Shown: positions 36,194-45,515 of the stretch, in pieces | Layout of the letters: every line of letters starts with the position of its first letter | Position numbering within the stretch: position 1 is the first letter of the stretch | DNA from: DB1 sp049323655 | Lineage (GTDB): Bacteria; Desulfobacterota; Desulfobulbia; Desulfobulbales; SURF-16 | DNA: 64,000 bases | Reading direction: 5' to 3' | Assembly: GCA_049323655.1 (NCBI GenBank) | Contig: JBMONO010000020.1 | Span: forward strand, 23,859-87,858 | Translations under genes and position numbers: made by a program | Notes under the pieces: generated by a model | The model's database searches: none | What the model was told of the DNA's origin: nothing | Seen by the model: only the letters and a program-made list of their open reading frames with translations

Positions 36194-37096
36194 ATGCAGC
36201 TTATGGAAAAGGGAATAGAAAAAGCGGATATTCTCATCGAAGCACTGCCCTATATCAAGAATTTCTACGGCAAGACCATTGTCATCAAATACGGCGGCCA
36301 TGCCATGGTGGACGAGGAGTTGAAGAAAAACTTCGCCCTTGACATCATTCTCATGAAGTACATCGGCATCAACCCGGTGGTGGTGCATGGCGGCGGCCCG
36401 CAGATCAACATGTTCCTCAAAAAGATGAACATCCAGTCGAGCTATGTGCAGGGCATGCGGGTCACCGACGGCGAGACCATGGATGTGGTGGAGATGGTGC
36501 TGGTCGGCAAGGTCAACAAGGAAATCGTCGGGCTGATTAATTTTCACGGCGGCAAGGCCATCGGCCTTTCCGGCCGCGACGGCGACCTGATCAAGGCGAA
36601 AAAGATGCAGGTGATGAAGAGTCTGGCGGAAAACGCACCGCCGGAACTGATCGACCTCGGCCGGGTCGGCGCCGTCACCCAGGTCAACCCGGAGGTCCTC
36701 ATCGCCCTTGACCGGGAGGACTTCATCCCGGTCATTGCCCCGGTCGGGGTGGGCGAGGATGGTTGTTCCTACAATATCAATGCCGATCTGGTGGCCGGGG
36801 CGGTGGCCTCCCATCTCAAGGCGGAAAAACTCATCCTGCTCACCGATGTCGAAGGGGTGCTCGATGAGGATGGCAAACTGGTGCCGACGATGACGAGCGG
36901 CGAGGCGGACCAGATGATCGCCTCCGGCGTGGCGGCGGGCGGCATGATCCCCAAGATCAAGTGCTGCCAGGATGCCCTGGCCAGCGGCGTCGGCAAGGCC
37001 CATATCATCGACGGCCGGCTCAAGCACGCCATTCTCCTGGAGATGTTCACTCGGGAGGGAATCGGCACCGAAATTGTCGGAGGTGACGGGCCATGA
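36194..37096 (+). CDS. argB: Acetylglutamate kinase
   Basis: Phosphorylates N-acetylglutamate in the second step of arginine synthesis, usually the point of arginine feedback. The 300-residue protein has the amino-acid kinase motifs TIVIKYGGHAM, VVVHGGGPQIN and LLTDVEGVLDEDG. The extended N-terminus MQLMEKGIEKADILIEALPY resembles arginine-sensitive enzymes, which carry an N-terminal helix. It begins the rightward arginine cluster and overlaps argD by 4 bp. Confidence 0.96.
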   Translation: MQLMEKGIEKADILIEALPYIKNFYGKTIVIKYGGHAMVDEELKKNFALDIILMKYIGINPVVVHGGGPQINMFLKKMNIQSSYVQGMRVTDGETMDVVEMVLVGKVNKEIVGLINFHGGKAIGLSGRDGDLIKAKKMQVMKSLAENAPPELIDLGRVGAVTQVNPEVLIALDREDFIPVIAPVGVGEDGCSYNINADLVAGAVASHLKAEKLILLTDVEGVLDEDGKLVPTMTSGEADQMIASGVAAGGMIPKIKCCQDALASGVGKAHIIDGRLKHAILLEMFTREGIGTEIVGGDGP

Positions 37097-38280
37097 CCGA
37101 TATCATGAAAAAGAGCGATGCGTTGTTCATGAATACTTACGGCCGATTCCCCGCCGTCATGGTCGAGGGCCGCGGTTGCGTGCTCACGGATGAAGACGGC
37201 AAAGAGTACCTTGATTTTCTTGCCGGCATCGCCGTCTGCGGCCTCGGCCACTGCCATCCCGAGGTAACGAAGGCTATCATTGCCCAGGCCGGCAAACTGG
37301 TGCACGTCTCCAATCTCTATTACACCGTGCCGCAGACCGAGCTGGCTGAGCTGCTGGTCAACCACAGCTTCGCCGACCGGGTCTTTCTCGCCAACAGCGG
37401 CGCCGAGGTCAACGAGGCGGCCATCAAGCTGGCGAGGAAACATGGCGGGCCGGACCGTTATGAGATCATCTCCCTGCAGGGGTCCTTTCATGGGCGGACC
37501 CTGGCGACGGTGGCGGCCACCGGCCAGGAGAAGTTCCACAAGGGTTTTGAGCCGCTGCCCGCGGGCTTTGTTCATGCCCCCTTCGGTGATCTCGCCGCCC
37601 TGGAGAAGATGATTTCCGCCAGGACCTGCGCCATCCTCTGTGAACCGCTGCAAGGCGAGGGCGGGGTGCGGCCCCTGGAAAAAGCATACCTGCAGGGCAT
37701 CCGCGACCTCTGCGACCGCCACAACCTGGTGTTGATCTTCGATGAGGTGCAGGTCGGCATGGGCCGCACCGGCACCCTCTTTGCCTATGAACAGTTCGGG
37801 GTCGAGCCGGACATCATGACCCTGGCCAAGGCCCTCGGCAACGGACTGCCCATCGGCGCCATGCTGGCCCGCGAGCAGGTGGCGGCGGCCTTTGTCCCCG
37901 GCGATCATGCCTCCACCTTTGGCGGCAATCCGGTATCCTGCGCCGCCGCAGTAACGGTGCTCACCATTATGCTGGCCGACGGTTTCCTTGCCGGGGTCCG
38001 CCGCAAGGGGGCCTATCTCCACGATCGCCTGGAGGAGCTGGCGCGGGAATTCCCCGAGCTGGCCCGGGGCGCGCGCGGGCTTGGCCTGATCCAGGGTCTG
38101 GTATTGACGGAACAAGGCGCGGAGCGGGGGCCGGAGATCGTTAAACAGCTTTTTGCCAAAGGGGTGCTGGCTAATTTTGCCGGTGGGGTGGCCCTGCGGT
38201 TTGCTCCGCCGCTCATTGTCGACGAAGGCCAGGTGGATAAGATGATAAGCCGGCTGCGGGAAGTTCTGGCAGGCCGGTGA
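37093..38280 (+). CDS. argD: Acetylornithine aminotransferase
   Basis: PLP-dependent class III aminotransferase that converts N-acetylglutamate semialdehyde to N-acetylornithine; many ArgD also serve in lysine synthesis as succinyl-DAP aminotransferase. The 395-residue protein has ANSGAEVNEAAIKLARK, SFHGRT, the LIFDEVQVGMGRTGTLFA segment and the PLP lysine in LAKALGNGLPIGAM. It overlaps argB by 4 bp. After it comes a 291-bp spacer with strong secondary structure before argF. Confidence 0.95.
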   Translation: MTDIMKKSDALFMNTYGRFPAVMVEGRGCVLTDEDGKEYLDFLAGIAVCGLGHCHPEVTKAIIAQAGKLVHVSNLYYTVPQTELAELLVNHSFADRVFLANSGAEVNEAAIKLARKHGGPDRYEIISLQGSFHGRTLATVAATGQEKFHKGFEPLPAGFVHAPFGDLAALEKMISARTCAILCEPLQGEGGVRPLEKAYLQGIRDLCDRHNLVLIFDEVQVGMGRTGTLFAYEQFGVEPDIMTLAKALGNGLPIGAMLAREQVAAAFVPGDHASTFGGNPVSCAAAVTVLTIMLADGFLAGVRRKGAYLHDRLEELAREFPELARGARGLGLIQGLVLTEQGAERGPEIVKQLFAKGVLANFAGGVALRFAPPLIVDEGQVDKMISRLREVLAGR

Positions 38281-38329
38281 GGGCGGAAAAAAAACTTCCC
38301 AAAGAGCCCTTTTTTTTGTATGGATTATG

Positions 38330-38500
38330 GTTTAGTTCAGTGCGGAACCGTCCGGGTGAAGCCGGACGCCATTCATCCGGATACCAGACGAGCCGTTGAG
38401 CCCACAGAGCCGGTAGAGCCCCGCGAGCGGCTTCCTGCACCGCCTGTGGGCTCTCTGGTTCAGAATAACCGGCATGGTCGAGGGGTGACCGGCCGCAACG
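38330..38500. other. Folded spacer between argD and argF
   Basis: Within the 291-bp gap, GTCCGG and CCGGAC form one hairpin (38350-38367), and GAGCCCACAG (38398-38407) pairs exactly with CTGTGGGCTC (38444-38453). The latter stem is extended by ACCAGA (38383-38388) with TCTGGT (38454-38459), leaving a bulge on the left arm. GGTC/GACC near 38490 may form a third stem. It does not match any riboswitch class I can recall. It may be an attenuator for argF or an independent small RNA. A T-run with a weak GGGC/GCCC stem at 38281-38318 could be a terminator after argD. Confidence 0.5.
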
Positions 38501-38571
38501 AATGATGACGACCTGCAGCCCGAAAAGGGTAACTACACGAAACGGGTTGTCAGGGAAAAGAGCGTACATTC

Positions 38572-39495
38572 ATGGCAAAACATCTACTGAGCTTGGGTGA
38601 TTTCGACAGGGAGCAGTTGTTCTCCTATATCCGGCGTGCCTTGCAGCTGAAGGAGGAATCCCGCCGCGGCGTCCGGCACAACGGGCTTGCCGGTCGGGTG
38701 ATCGGCATGATCTTCGAGAAACCCTCGACCCGCACCCGGGTATCCTTTGAGTCCGCCATGTACGGAATGGGCGGTCAGGTCATTTACCTTTCCGGCCGTG
38801 ACACCCAACTGGCCCGCAACGAGCCGCTGAAAGACATGGCCCGGGTGATGTCCCGCTATGTGGACGCCATCGTCGTCCGTACCTTCGGCCAAGAGGTGGT
38901 GGAGGAATTGGGCCGCTACGCCTCGGTGCCGGTCATCAATGCACTGACAGATCTCTTTCACCCCTGCCAGGTTTTGAGCGACATCATGACCGTCGAGGAG
39001 CTCCGGGGCGACATCACCACATTGAAGATCGCCTGGGTCGGCGACGGCAACAATATGGCCAACAGCTGGATCCAGGCCGCCGGCCGCATGGGGTTCGCGC
39101 TGACCCTGGCCTGCCCGGAGGGCTATGACCCGGATCCGGCGATCCTTGCCGCTGCCAAGCGGGAGGCGGAAAAGCCGATCACCGTGGTGCGCGACCCCTT
39201 CGCGGCGGTGCAGGGAGCCGACATCATCAACTGCGATGTCTGGGCGAGCATGGGCCAGGAAGACGAACAGGCGGAGCGGCTGCAGGTCTTTCAACCCTAT
39301 CAGGTCAATGCGAGCCTGGTGGCCGCGGCCGGGGCGAACGCCACGGTGCTGCACTGTCTGCCCGCCCACCGCGGCGAGGAGATCACCGACGAGGTGCTGG
39401 AGGGGCCGCAGTGCTGCGCCTTTGATCAGGCGGAGAACAAGATGCACATCCACAAGGCGATTCTGGAAAAACACATCCTGGCGGCAGGGCAATAA
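38572..39495 (+). CDS. argF: Ornithine carbamoyltransferase
   Basis: Forms citrulline from ornithine and carbamoyl phosphate. The 307-residue protein carries the carbamoyl-phosphate motif FEKPSTRTRVSFE, the HPCQVLSD motif, the ornithine-binding DVWASMGQE and the family mark HCLPAHRGEEI. The length is that of an anabolic enzyme. There is no strong ribosome site before the ATG. It is followed by argG after 11 bp. Confidence 0.96.
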   Translation: MAKHLLSLGDFDREQLFSYIRRALQLKEESRRGVRHNGLAGRVIGMIFEKPSTRTRVSFESAMYGMGGQVIYLSGRDTQLARNEPLKDMARVMSRYVDAIVVRTFGQEVVEELGRYASVPVINALTDLFHPCQVLSDIMTVEELRGDITTLKIAWVGDGNNMANSWIQAAGRMGFALTLACPEGYDPDPAILAAAKREAEKPITVVRDPFAAVQGADIINCDVWASMGQEDEQAERLQVFQPYQVNASLVAAAGANATVLHCLPAHRGEEITDEVLEGPQCCAFDQAENKMHIHKAILEKHILAAGQ

Positions 39496-39506
39496 AGGAG
39501 CTTTTC

Positions 39507-40709
39507 ATGGCAGGGGAGATCAAGAAGATTGTACTGGCCTATTCCGGCGGACTCGATACCTCGGTCATTCTCAAATGGTTGAAGGAGGAGTATCAGTGCC
39601 CGGTGGTGGCCTATGCCGCCGACATCGGCCAGGAGGAGGACTGGGACAGGGTGCGGGCCAAGGGGCTGGCCACCGGTGCGGAAAAGGTGATCATTTCCGA
39701 TCTGCGCGAGGAGTTTGTCCGCGATTATGTCTTCCCGGCCTTCCGGGCCAATGCCATCTACGAAGGCTCCTATCTGCTCGGCACCTCACTGGCCCGACCG
39801 GTGATCGCGAAAGAACAGGTGCGGATCGCCCTGGCAGAGGGGGCGGACGCGGTGAGCCACGGCGCCACCGGCAAGGGCAATGACCAGGTCCGTTTTGAAA
39901 TGGCTTACCTGGCCCTGGCTCCGAAGCTTTCCATCATCGCCCCCTGGCGCATCTGGCAGCTCAACTCCCGCACCAAACTCATCGCCTATGCGGAACAGCA
40001 CAGCATTCCCATTCCGGTGACCAAGGAAAAACCCTACAGCTCGGACGAGAACCTGTTGCACATCAGTTTCGAGGGCGGCATTCTCGAAGATCCCTGGAAC
40101 GAGCCGGACCCGTCCATGTTCAAGCTGACCCGTTCGCCGGAGACGGCACCGGACAAGCCGACCTATATCGAACTCACTTTTGCCGGCGGCAACCCGGTGG
40201 CAATCGACGGCGAGACCCTCTCTCCCGCCGCCATGCTGGCCCGGCTCAACGAGCTGGGGGGGATGAACGGCATCGGCCGGCTTGACATGGTGGAGAATCG
40301 TTTTGTCGGCATGAAGTCGCGCGGGGTCTATGAAACGCCGGGCGGCACTATCCTCCGCATCGCCCACCGCGATCTCGAAACCATCACCCTGGACCGGGAG
40401 GTAATGAAAATCCGCGACAGCTTGGTGCCGCGCTATTCCGAACTGATCTACAACGGCTTCTGGTTCTCGCCGGAGATGAAGCTCTTGCAGAAGACCATGG
40501 ATGCCACCCAGGAGACGGTGAACGGCGTCGTCCGCCTCAAGCTCTACAAGGGCAACTGCATCCCGGCGGGTCGTAAATCAGACCAGTCGTTGTACCAGGC
40601 GAGCTTCGCCACCTTTGAGGAGGACGAGGTCTACACCCAGGCCGATGCCGGCGGCTTCATTCGCCTCAATGCCCTGCGCATGACCATGCAGGCCTTGAAG
40701 AAGAAATAA
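39507..40709 (+). CDS. argG: Argininosuccinate synthase
   Basis: ATP-dependent condensation of citrulline and aspartate. The 400-residue product has the N-type ATP pyrophosphatase P-loop LAYSGGLDTSVILKWL, the AYAADIGQEED segment and ATGKGNDQVRFE. AAAGGAG precedes the ATG by 8 bp. It lies between argF and argH; the 103-bp spacer to argH carries an inverted-repeat sequence. Confidence 0.97.
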   Translation: MAGEIKKIVLAYSGGLDTSVILKWLKEEYQCPVVAYAADIGQEEDWDRVRAKGLATGAEKVIISDLREEFVRDYVFPAFRANAIYEGSYLLGTSLARPVIAKEQVRIALAEGADAVSHGATGKGNDQVRFEMAYLALAPKLSIIAPWRIWQLNSRTKLIAYAEQHSIPIPVTKEKPYSSDENLLHISFEGGILEDPWNEPDPSMFKLTRSPETAPDKPTYIELTFAGGNPVAIDGETLSPAAMLARLNELGGMNGIGRLDMVENRFVGMKSRGVYETPGGTILRIAHRDLETITLDREVMKIRDSLVPRYSELIYNGFWFSPEMKLLQKTMDATQETVNGVVRLKLYKGNCIPAGRKSDQSLYQASFATFEEDEVYTQADAGGFIRLNALRMTMQALKKK

Positions 40710-40777
40710 GTTGATTGGTTGAGTGGGTTTTATTGGTTTGTTTTTGTTCACGGGTGAAACCAACCAGCCAATCAACC
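40710..40777. repeat. Imperfect inverted repeat between argG and argH
   Basis: GTTGATTGG (40710-40718) pairs with CCAATCAAC (near 40768-40776), and the adjacent sequence continues the stem imperfectly through GAGTGGGTTT and GAAACCAACC. The spacer is made of drifting TTGATTGGTT/AACCAATCAA words that continue to 40800. This looks like a stem-loop tuning expression of argH or a degraded intergenic repeat. Confidence 0.55.
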
Positions 40778-40812
40778 AGTTGACCACGTAACCAATTGAC
40801 CAGTGCGCCCTC

Positions 40813-42204
40813 ATGAGCAATGAAACAAAACTGTGGGGTGGTCGTTTTGCCGAAAAGACCGCCGCCTCGGTGGAGGCCTTCACCGCCTCCATCCACTATG
40901 ACTGCCGGCTTTACAAGCAGGATATCGCCGGCAGCCTGGCCCATGCCCGGATGCTGGTCCGGCAAGGACTGATCGCTGCCGAGGAGGGTGAGCTGATCGC
41001 CGCCGGCCTGCGGGAGATCGAGCGGGAGATCGACGAGGGGATCTTTGTCTTCCGGCCGGAGCTGGAAGACATTCACATGAATATCGAAAAGGCGCTGGTG
41101 GAGAAGGTGGGGCCGGCCGGCGCCCGGCTGCATACGGCCCGCAGCAGAAATGATCAGGTCAACCTCGATCTGCGTCTCTATCTGCGCGACGAGGCGGCAA
41201 GACTGACCCGACTGGTGCGCGAGGTCCGCGCCGCCTTTGTCCGACTGGCCGGCCGCTATCTCGGCGCGGTGATGCCCGGTTATACTCATCTGCAGCGGGC
41301 TCAGCCGGTGCTCGTCTCCCATCATCTGCTCGCCTATTACGAGATGTTCGGTCGCGACGAGGAGCGGCTGGTTGACTGCGCCAAGCGCATCAATGTCCTG
41401 CCGCTCGGCGCGGCGGCGCTGGCCGGCACCGGACTGCCCATTGACCGCGAGTTCGTCGCCCGGGAACTCAATTTTCCCAGGGTGACCGCCAACAGCATGG
41501 ACACGGTGGGGGACCGCGATTTCGCCGTGGAGTTCGTCTCGGTCTGCACGCTCATCCAGCTCCATTTAAGCCGGCTGGCCGAGGAGCTGGTCCTCTGGTC
41601 CACTGAGGAGTTTCGCTTTGTCGAGCTGGCCGACAGCTTCTGCACCGGCAGCAGCATCATGCCCCAGAAGAAAAATCCCGACATCCCCGAGCTGATCCGC
41701 GGCAAAAGCGGCCGGGTGGTGGGCAATCTGATGGCGCTCATCACCATGCTTAAAGGCCTGCCCCTTACTTACAACCGCGATCTGCAGGAGGACAAAGAGC
41801 CGGTCTTCGACACGGTGGACACCCTGTCCCGGGAGCTGGCCATCACCGCCGAGCTGCTCGCCAACCTGAAGTTCAACACCGCCAGGCTGGAGGATGCCAC
41901 CAAGAGCGGCTACATGACCGCCACCGACCTGGCCGATTATCTGGTCCTGAAAAACATGCCGTTCCGCCAGGCCCACGCGGTGGTCGGCCAGACCGTGGCC
42001 TACTGCATCAAACAGAAGAAGGAGCTGGTCGATCTCTCTTTGGAAGAGCTTCGCCAGTTTGCCCCGGCGATCGAGACCGATGTCTTTGATGTGCTGGCGG
42101 TCAAGGGATCGGTGGACAGTCGCCGTTCCATCGGCGGAACCGCCATCAGCCGGGTGCGCGAGGCCCTGGCCCTGGCCGAGCAGGAGATGGGACTGGCCTC
42201 ATGA
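40813..42204 (+). CDS. argH: Argininosuccinate lyase
   Basis: Cleaves argininosuccinate to arginine and fumarate, the last step of the pathway. The 463-residue protein has LWGGRFAEKTAASVEAF at the N-terminus, HTARSRNDQVNLDLRLY, the HLQRAQPV motif and the fumarase-superfamily signature GSSIMPQKKNPD. Its stop overlaps the start of the lipoprotein gene by 4 bp, joining the arginine block to the lysine block. Confidence 0.97.
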   Translation: MSNETKLWGGRFAEKTAASVEAFTASIHYDCRLYKQDIAGSLAHARMLVRQGLIAAEEGELIAAGLREIEREIDEGIFVFRPELEDIHMNIEKALVEKVGPAGARLHTARSRNDQVNLDLRLYLRDEAARLTRLVREVRAAFVRLAGRYLGAVMPGYTHLQRAQPVLVSHHLLAYYEMFGRDEERLVDCAKRINVLPLGAAALAGTGLPIDREFVARELNFPRVTANSMDTVGDRDFAVEFVSVCTLIQLHLSRLAEELVLWSTEEFRFVELADSFCTGSSIMPQKKNPDIPELIRGKSGRVVGNLMALITMLKGLPLTYNRDLQEDKEPVFDTVDTLSRELAITAELLANLKFNTARLEDATKSGYMTATDLADYLVLKNMPFRQAHAVVGQTVAYCIKQKKELVDLSLEELRQFAPAIETDVFDVLAVKGSVDSRRSIGGTAISRVREALALAEQEMGLAS

Positions 42205-43268
42205 CGCGGCGCAGTATGGGCATCGGCATTCTGATCTGGCTGGCGCTGCTGCTGGCGGTGGCCGGCTGCGGCCGCAAGACGCCGGTCATCCCGCCCCATG
42301 CGGTGGTGCCCCTGCCCATTGATGATCTCCGGTTCGAGGCGGACGACACCGGCATCACCCTGCGCTGGACCTGCCCGACCCGGGCCGAGGACGGCACCCG
42401 GCTGGAGGAGGTGCGCACCTTCGCCATCCTGAAAAGCGAGGTACCCTTTGCCAGCTTCTGCGCCGACTGCCCGCTCCAGTTTCCCCATGTCATCACCATG
42501 AGCGGCGATGATGTCAAGCCCGGCTCGGAACTGACCTGGCGCGACACGGATCTGCAAAACCGGCATCACTATGCCTACAAGGTGATCTCCCAGCGGGGCT
42601 GGAAGATCACGAGCCGTGATTCCAATCTGGTTTCTTTTCCCTGGGACAGCCCACTGATCGCCCCGGTTGGCCTGCGCGTCGAGGTTGCCGATCAGCGCCT
42701 GACCGTGAGCTGGCAGCCGGTGGCGGCGCGGCTCGACGGAAGCGTGGCGGATATGCCGGTCCTCTATCAGCTCTATCGCAGCGAGGATGGCGCAACATTC
42801 ACCAGAGTGGGCGACCCGCAGGTTGCTCTTTCCCGGCAGGACACGGAGCTGACCAACAACCGCAGATACTATTACCAGGTCCGCGCCCTTGCCGCCCTTG
42901 ATGACAGCCTGATGCCGGGGGTGGCGAGCGAGGTCATCGCCGCTACGCCGCGCGATCTTACCCCGCCGGCGCCTCCGCACAAGTTCACCGCTGCCGTCGG
43001 CGCCAAGGGCGTGACCATCCTCTGGGAGAGCATCGCCGGTGAGGATGTAGCCGGCTACCGCATCTACCGGCGGACCGCCGGGGAAAAAGAGTATGTGCTG
43101 GTCGGCGAAACCGGCGCCTCCTCCTTTTCTTTTACCGATGCACAGGCGCCGGTCGGCGAGGAGACCCTTTACTATGCGGTAACCGCCATTGACAGCGCCA
43201 CCCCGCCCAATGAAAGCATTTATTCCCGGGAGATCGAGGTGCGCCGTCGCCTCCGGCCGGGCCTTTAA
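42201..43268 (+). CDS. Fibronectin type III domain lipoprotein
   Basis: A 355-residue lipoprotein: hydrophobic signal (ILIWLALLLAVAGC) with the lipobox VAGC, then proline-rich and beta-rich segments. Two or three fibronectin type III-like modules are visible, for example DDTGITLRWTCPTR and TAAVGAKGVTILWESIAGED followed by GYRIYRR, plus a Cys pair. It lies between argH and lysA, where proteobacteria often encode a small LppL-type lipoprotein; this one is much larger. Its role is unknown, probably envelope-associated. Confidence 0.82.
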   Translation: MTRRSMGIGILIWLALLLAVAGCGRKTPVIPPHAVVPLPIDDLRFEADDTGITLRWTCPTRAEDGTRLEEVRTFAILKSEVPFASFCADCPLQFPHVITMSGDDVKPGSELTWRDTDLQNRHHYAYKVISQRGWKITSRDSNLVSFPWDSPLIAPVGLRVEVADQRLTVSWQPVAARLDGSVADMPVLYQLYRSEDGATFTRVGDPQVALSRQDTELTNNRRYYYQVRALAALDDSLMPGVASEVIAATPRDLTPPAPPHKFTAAVGAKGVTILWESIAGEDVAGYRIYRRTAGEKEYVLVGETGASSFSFTDAQAPVGEETLYYAVTAIDSATPPNESIYSREIEVRRRLRPGL

Positions 43269-43290
43269 TCCAGACAGCATAGACGAAGAC

Positions 43291-44532
43291 ATGAACCATT
43301 TCCATTATCGAGACAATGCCCTTTTTTGCGAGGAGGTGGCGGTGGCCGGTATCGCCGCCCGGGTTGGTACTCCTTTTTATCTATACAGCGCCGCCACCCT
43401 GACCCGTCACTTCACCGCCTTTGACGGCGCCTTTACCCTGCCGCACATCACCTGTTTCGCGGTCAAGTCCTGCTCCAACATCGCCATCCTTAACCTGTTC
43501 GCCCGGCTGGGCGGCGGCGCCGACATCGTCTCCGGCGGCGAGTTGTTCCGGGCTCTGCAGGCCGGAGTGGACCCGCAGAAGATCGTCTATTCCGGGGTCG
43601 GCAAAACCAGGGAGGAGATGCGATTCGCCCTCGAATCCGGCATCCGCATGATCAACGTCGAATCCCACCAGGAGCTGGAGGCCCTGCAGCAGGTGGCCGC
43701 CGCCATCGGGGTAACGGCGCCGGTCTCCTTCCGGGTCAATCCGGACGTGGACCCCAAGACCCATGCCTATATCTCGACCGGGCTCGCCAAGAATAAGTTC
43801 GGCATCCCCATCACCGATGCCCTTGACTCCTATCTGGCGGCCCAAAAGATGGCCAATATCCGCATCGTTGGGGTGAGCTGTCATATCGGCTCCCAGCTCA
43901 CCGATGTCTCGCCCTTTGTCGAATCGCTGGTCAAGGTCAAGGGTTTTGTCGGCCGGCTTGCTGAGGCCGGCATCCGCATCTCCTGCCTCGATCTCGGCGG
44001 CGGGGTCGGTATCCGCTACAACGAGGAGGAGCCGCCCTTGCCTGCTGCCTACGCCGAGGCCCTGGAACGGGAGATGGCCGGACTCGACAGCACCCTGGTG
44101 CTGGAGCCGGGCCGGGTCATCGTCGGCAATGCCGCTATTCTCGTCACCCGGGTCCTTTATACCAAGCAGGGCGGCAAGAAGTTCGTCATTGTCGATGCCG
44201 GCATGAACGATCTCGCTCGGCCGAGCCTCTATGACGCCTATCATGCCATCCAGCCGGTGGTGCGGCGCGGTGCGGAAACCGAGGTGGTCGATGTCGTCGG
44301 TCCGATCTGCGAGAGCGGCGATTTTCTTGCCCGGGGCAAGGAGGTGGCGGTGGTTGGCCAGAATGACCTGCTGGCGGTGATGAGTGCCGGGGCCTACGGC
44401 TTTTCCATGTCATCCAACTACAACTCCCGGCCCCGGGTCGCTGAGGTGCTGGTGCGCGGTAATGAATTTCATGTCATCCGTGCCCGGGAAACCTATGAAT
44501 CGCTGATTGCCGGCGAGACGATTCCGGAGTGA
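43291..44532 (+). CDS. lysA: Diaminopimelate decarboxylase
   Basis: PLP enzyme that converts meso-diaminopimelate to lysine. The 413-residue protein (start MNHFHYRDNALFCEEV; 34 codons of upstream in-frame sequence overlap the lipoprotein gene and are excluded) has the PLP lysine in TCFAVKSCSNIAIL, the glycine loop LDLGGGVGIRYN and GPICESGDFLARG with the active-site cysteine. It is followed by dapF, dapA and dapB, so nearly the whole end of the lysine pathway is in one run. Confidence 0.96.
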   Translation: MNHFHYRDNALFCEEVAVAGIAARVGTPFYLYSAATLTRHFTAFDGAFTLPHITCFAVKSCSNIAILNLFARLGGGADIVSGGELFRALQAGVDPQKIVYSGVGKTREEMRFALESGIRMINVESHQELEALQQVAAAIGVTAPVSFRVNPDVDPKTHAYISTGLAKNKFGIPITDALDSYLAAQKMANIRIVGVSCHIGSQLTDVSPFVESLVKVKGFVGRLAEAGIRISCLDLGGGVGIRYNEEEPPLPAAYAEALEREMAGLDSTLVLEPGRVIVGNAAILVTRVLYTKQGGKKFVIVDAGMNDLARPSLYDAYHAIQPVVRRGAETEVVDVVGPICESGDFLARGKEVAVVGQNDLLAVMSAGAYGFSMSSNYNSRPRVAEVLVRGNEFHVIRARETYESLIAGETIPE

Positions 44533-44611
44533 CGGAAAGAGAGGGGCCGGAGGCTGAAGGCAGGGGCCACGAGAACGGCAGCCTTTTCCCGACGAGCAAT
44601 GTGAACGACCA

Positions 44612-45439
44612 ATGAATTTTCCGATTGCATTTACCAAGATGAGCGGCACCGGCAATGACTTCATCATCATCGACCACCGCAAACCCTTTTTGACCAAAGA
44701 GGCAATGGGGCCCTTTGCCAAAGCGGTCTGCCGCCACAAATTCTCGGCCGGCGCCGACGGCCTTATCCTTATTGAGAACTGCGACGGCGCCGATTTCCGC
44801 TGGCATTTTTATAATGCCGACGGCAGCGAGGCGGAGATGTGCGGCAACGGCGCCCGCTGCGCCGCCCGGTTTGCATACGACAGGGGGATTGCGCCGGCGA
44901 AGATGCACTTTCTTACCCTGGCCGGCGAGATCCGCGCCGAGGTGACCGGCACCAACGTCAAGCTGGAGATGACCGCGCCGACCCATCTCAAACTCGATCT
45001 TACGGTGGAACTTGACGGCACGAGTCGCACCCTTCACTTTCTCAATACCGGAGTGCCCCATGCAGTCTGTTTTGTCGAAGACAACCTGGCGACGCCGGTG
45101 AAAAGCTGGGGGGCGGTCGTCCGTTTTCACCCGCTGTTTCAACCCTCCGGCGCCAATGCCAATTTCGTCCAGGTGCTGGGGCCTGATGCCCTCCATGTCC
45201 GCACCTACGAGCGCGGGGTCGAGGACGAGACCATGGCGTGCGGCACCGGTGCGGTGGCCTCGGCCATCATCGCCGGCCTGCTTGGCCGGGTGACGGCGCC
45301 GGTGCGGGTGACCACCTCGGGCGGGGAAAGGCTTGTCATCCATTTTACCCTGGTGGACAACGCGATCAGCAGCGTCTGCCTGGAGGGGCCGGCCCATTTT
45401 ATCTATGACGGCCTGCTGCATGCCGAGGCGATCGCTTAG
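44612..45439 (+). CDS. dapF: Diaminopimelate epimerase
   Basis: Interconverts LL- and meso-diaminopimelate for lysine and peptidoglycan. The 275-residue product starts MNFPIAFTKMSGTGNDFIII and has both catalytic cysteines: MCGNGARCAARF and ETMACGTGAVASAI. It lies 79 bp after lysA and 76 bp before dapA. No good ribosome site is visible. Confidence 0.96.
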   Translation: MNFPIAFTKMSGTGNDFIIIDHRKPFLTKEAMGPFAKAVCRHKFSAGADGLILIENCDGADFRWHFYNADGSEAEMCGNGARCAARFAYDRGIAPAKMHFLTLAGEIRAEVTGTNVKLEMTAPTHLKLDLTVELDGTSRTLHFLNTGVPHAVCFVEDNLATPVKSWGAVVRFHPLFQPSGANANFVQVLGPDALHVRTYERGVEDETMACGTGAVASAIIAGLLGRVTAPVRVTTSGGERLVIHFTLVDNAISSVCLEGPAHFIYDGLLHAEAIA

Positions 45440-45515
45440 CCGGTCAGCCGGGTCGCTTCAACATAACGACGCACGAACAAAAAAATTTTCATAGAGGAAG
45501 AGCAAGGAGAAAGTC

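Noticed and set aside
38213..38569. A 118-codon minus-strand frame across the argD-argF spacer
   Set aside because: Overlaps the end of argD antisense and the folded spacer, with no ribosome site or homology.
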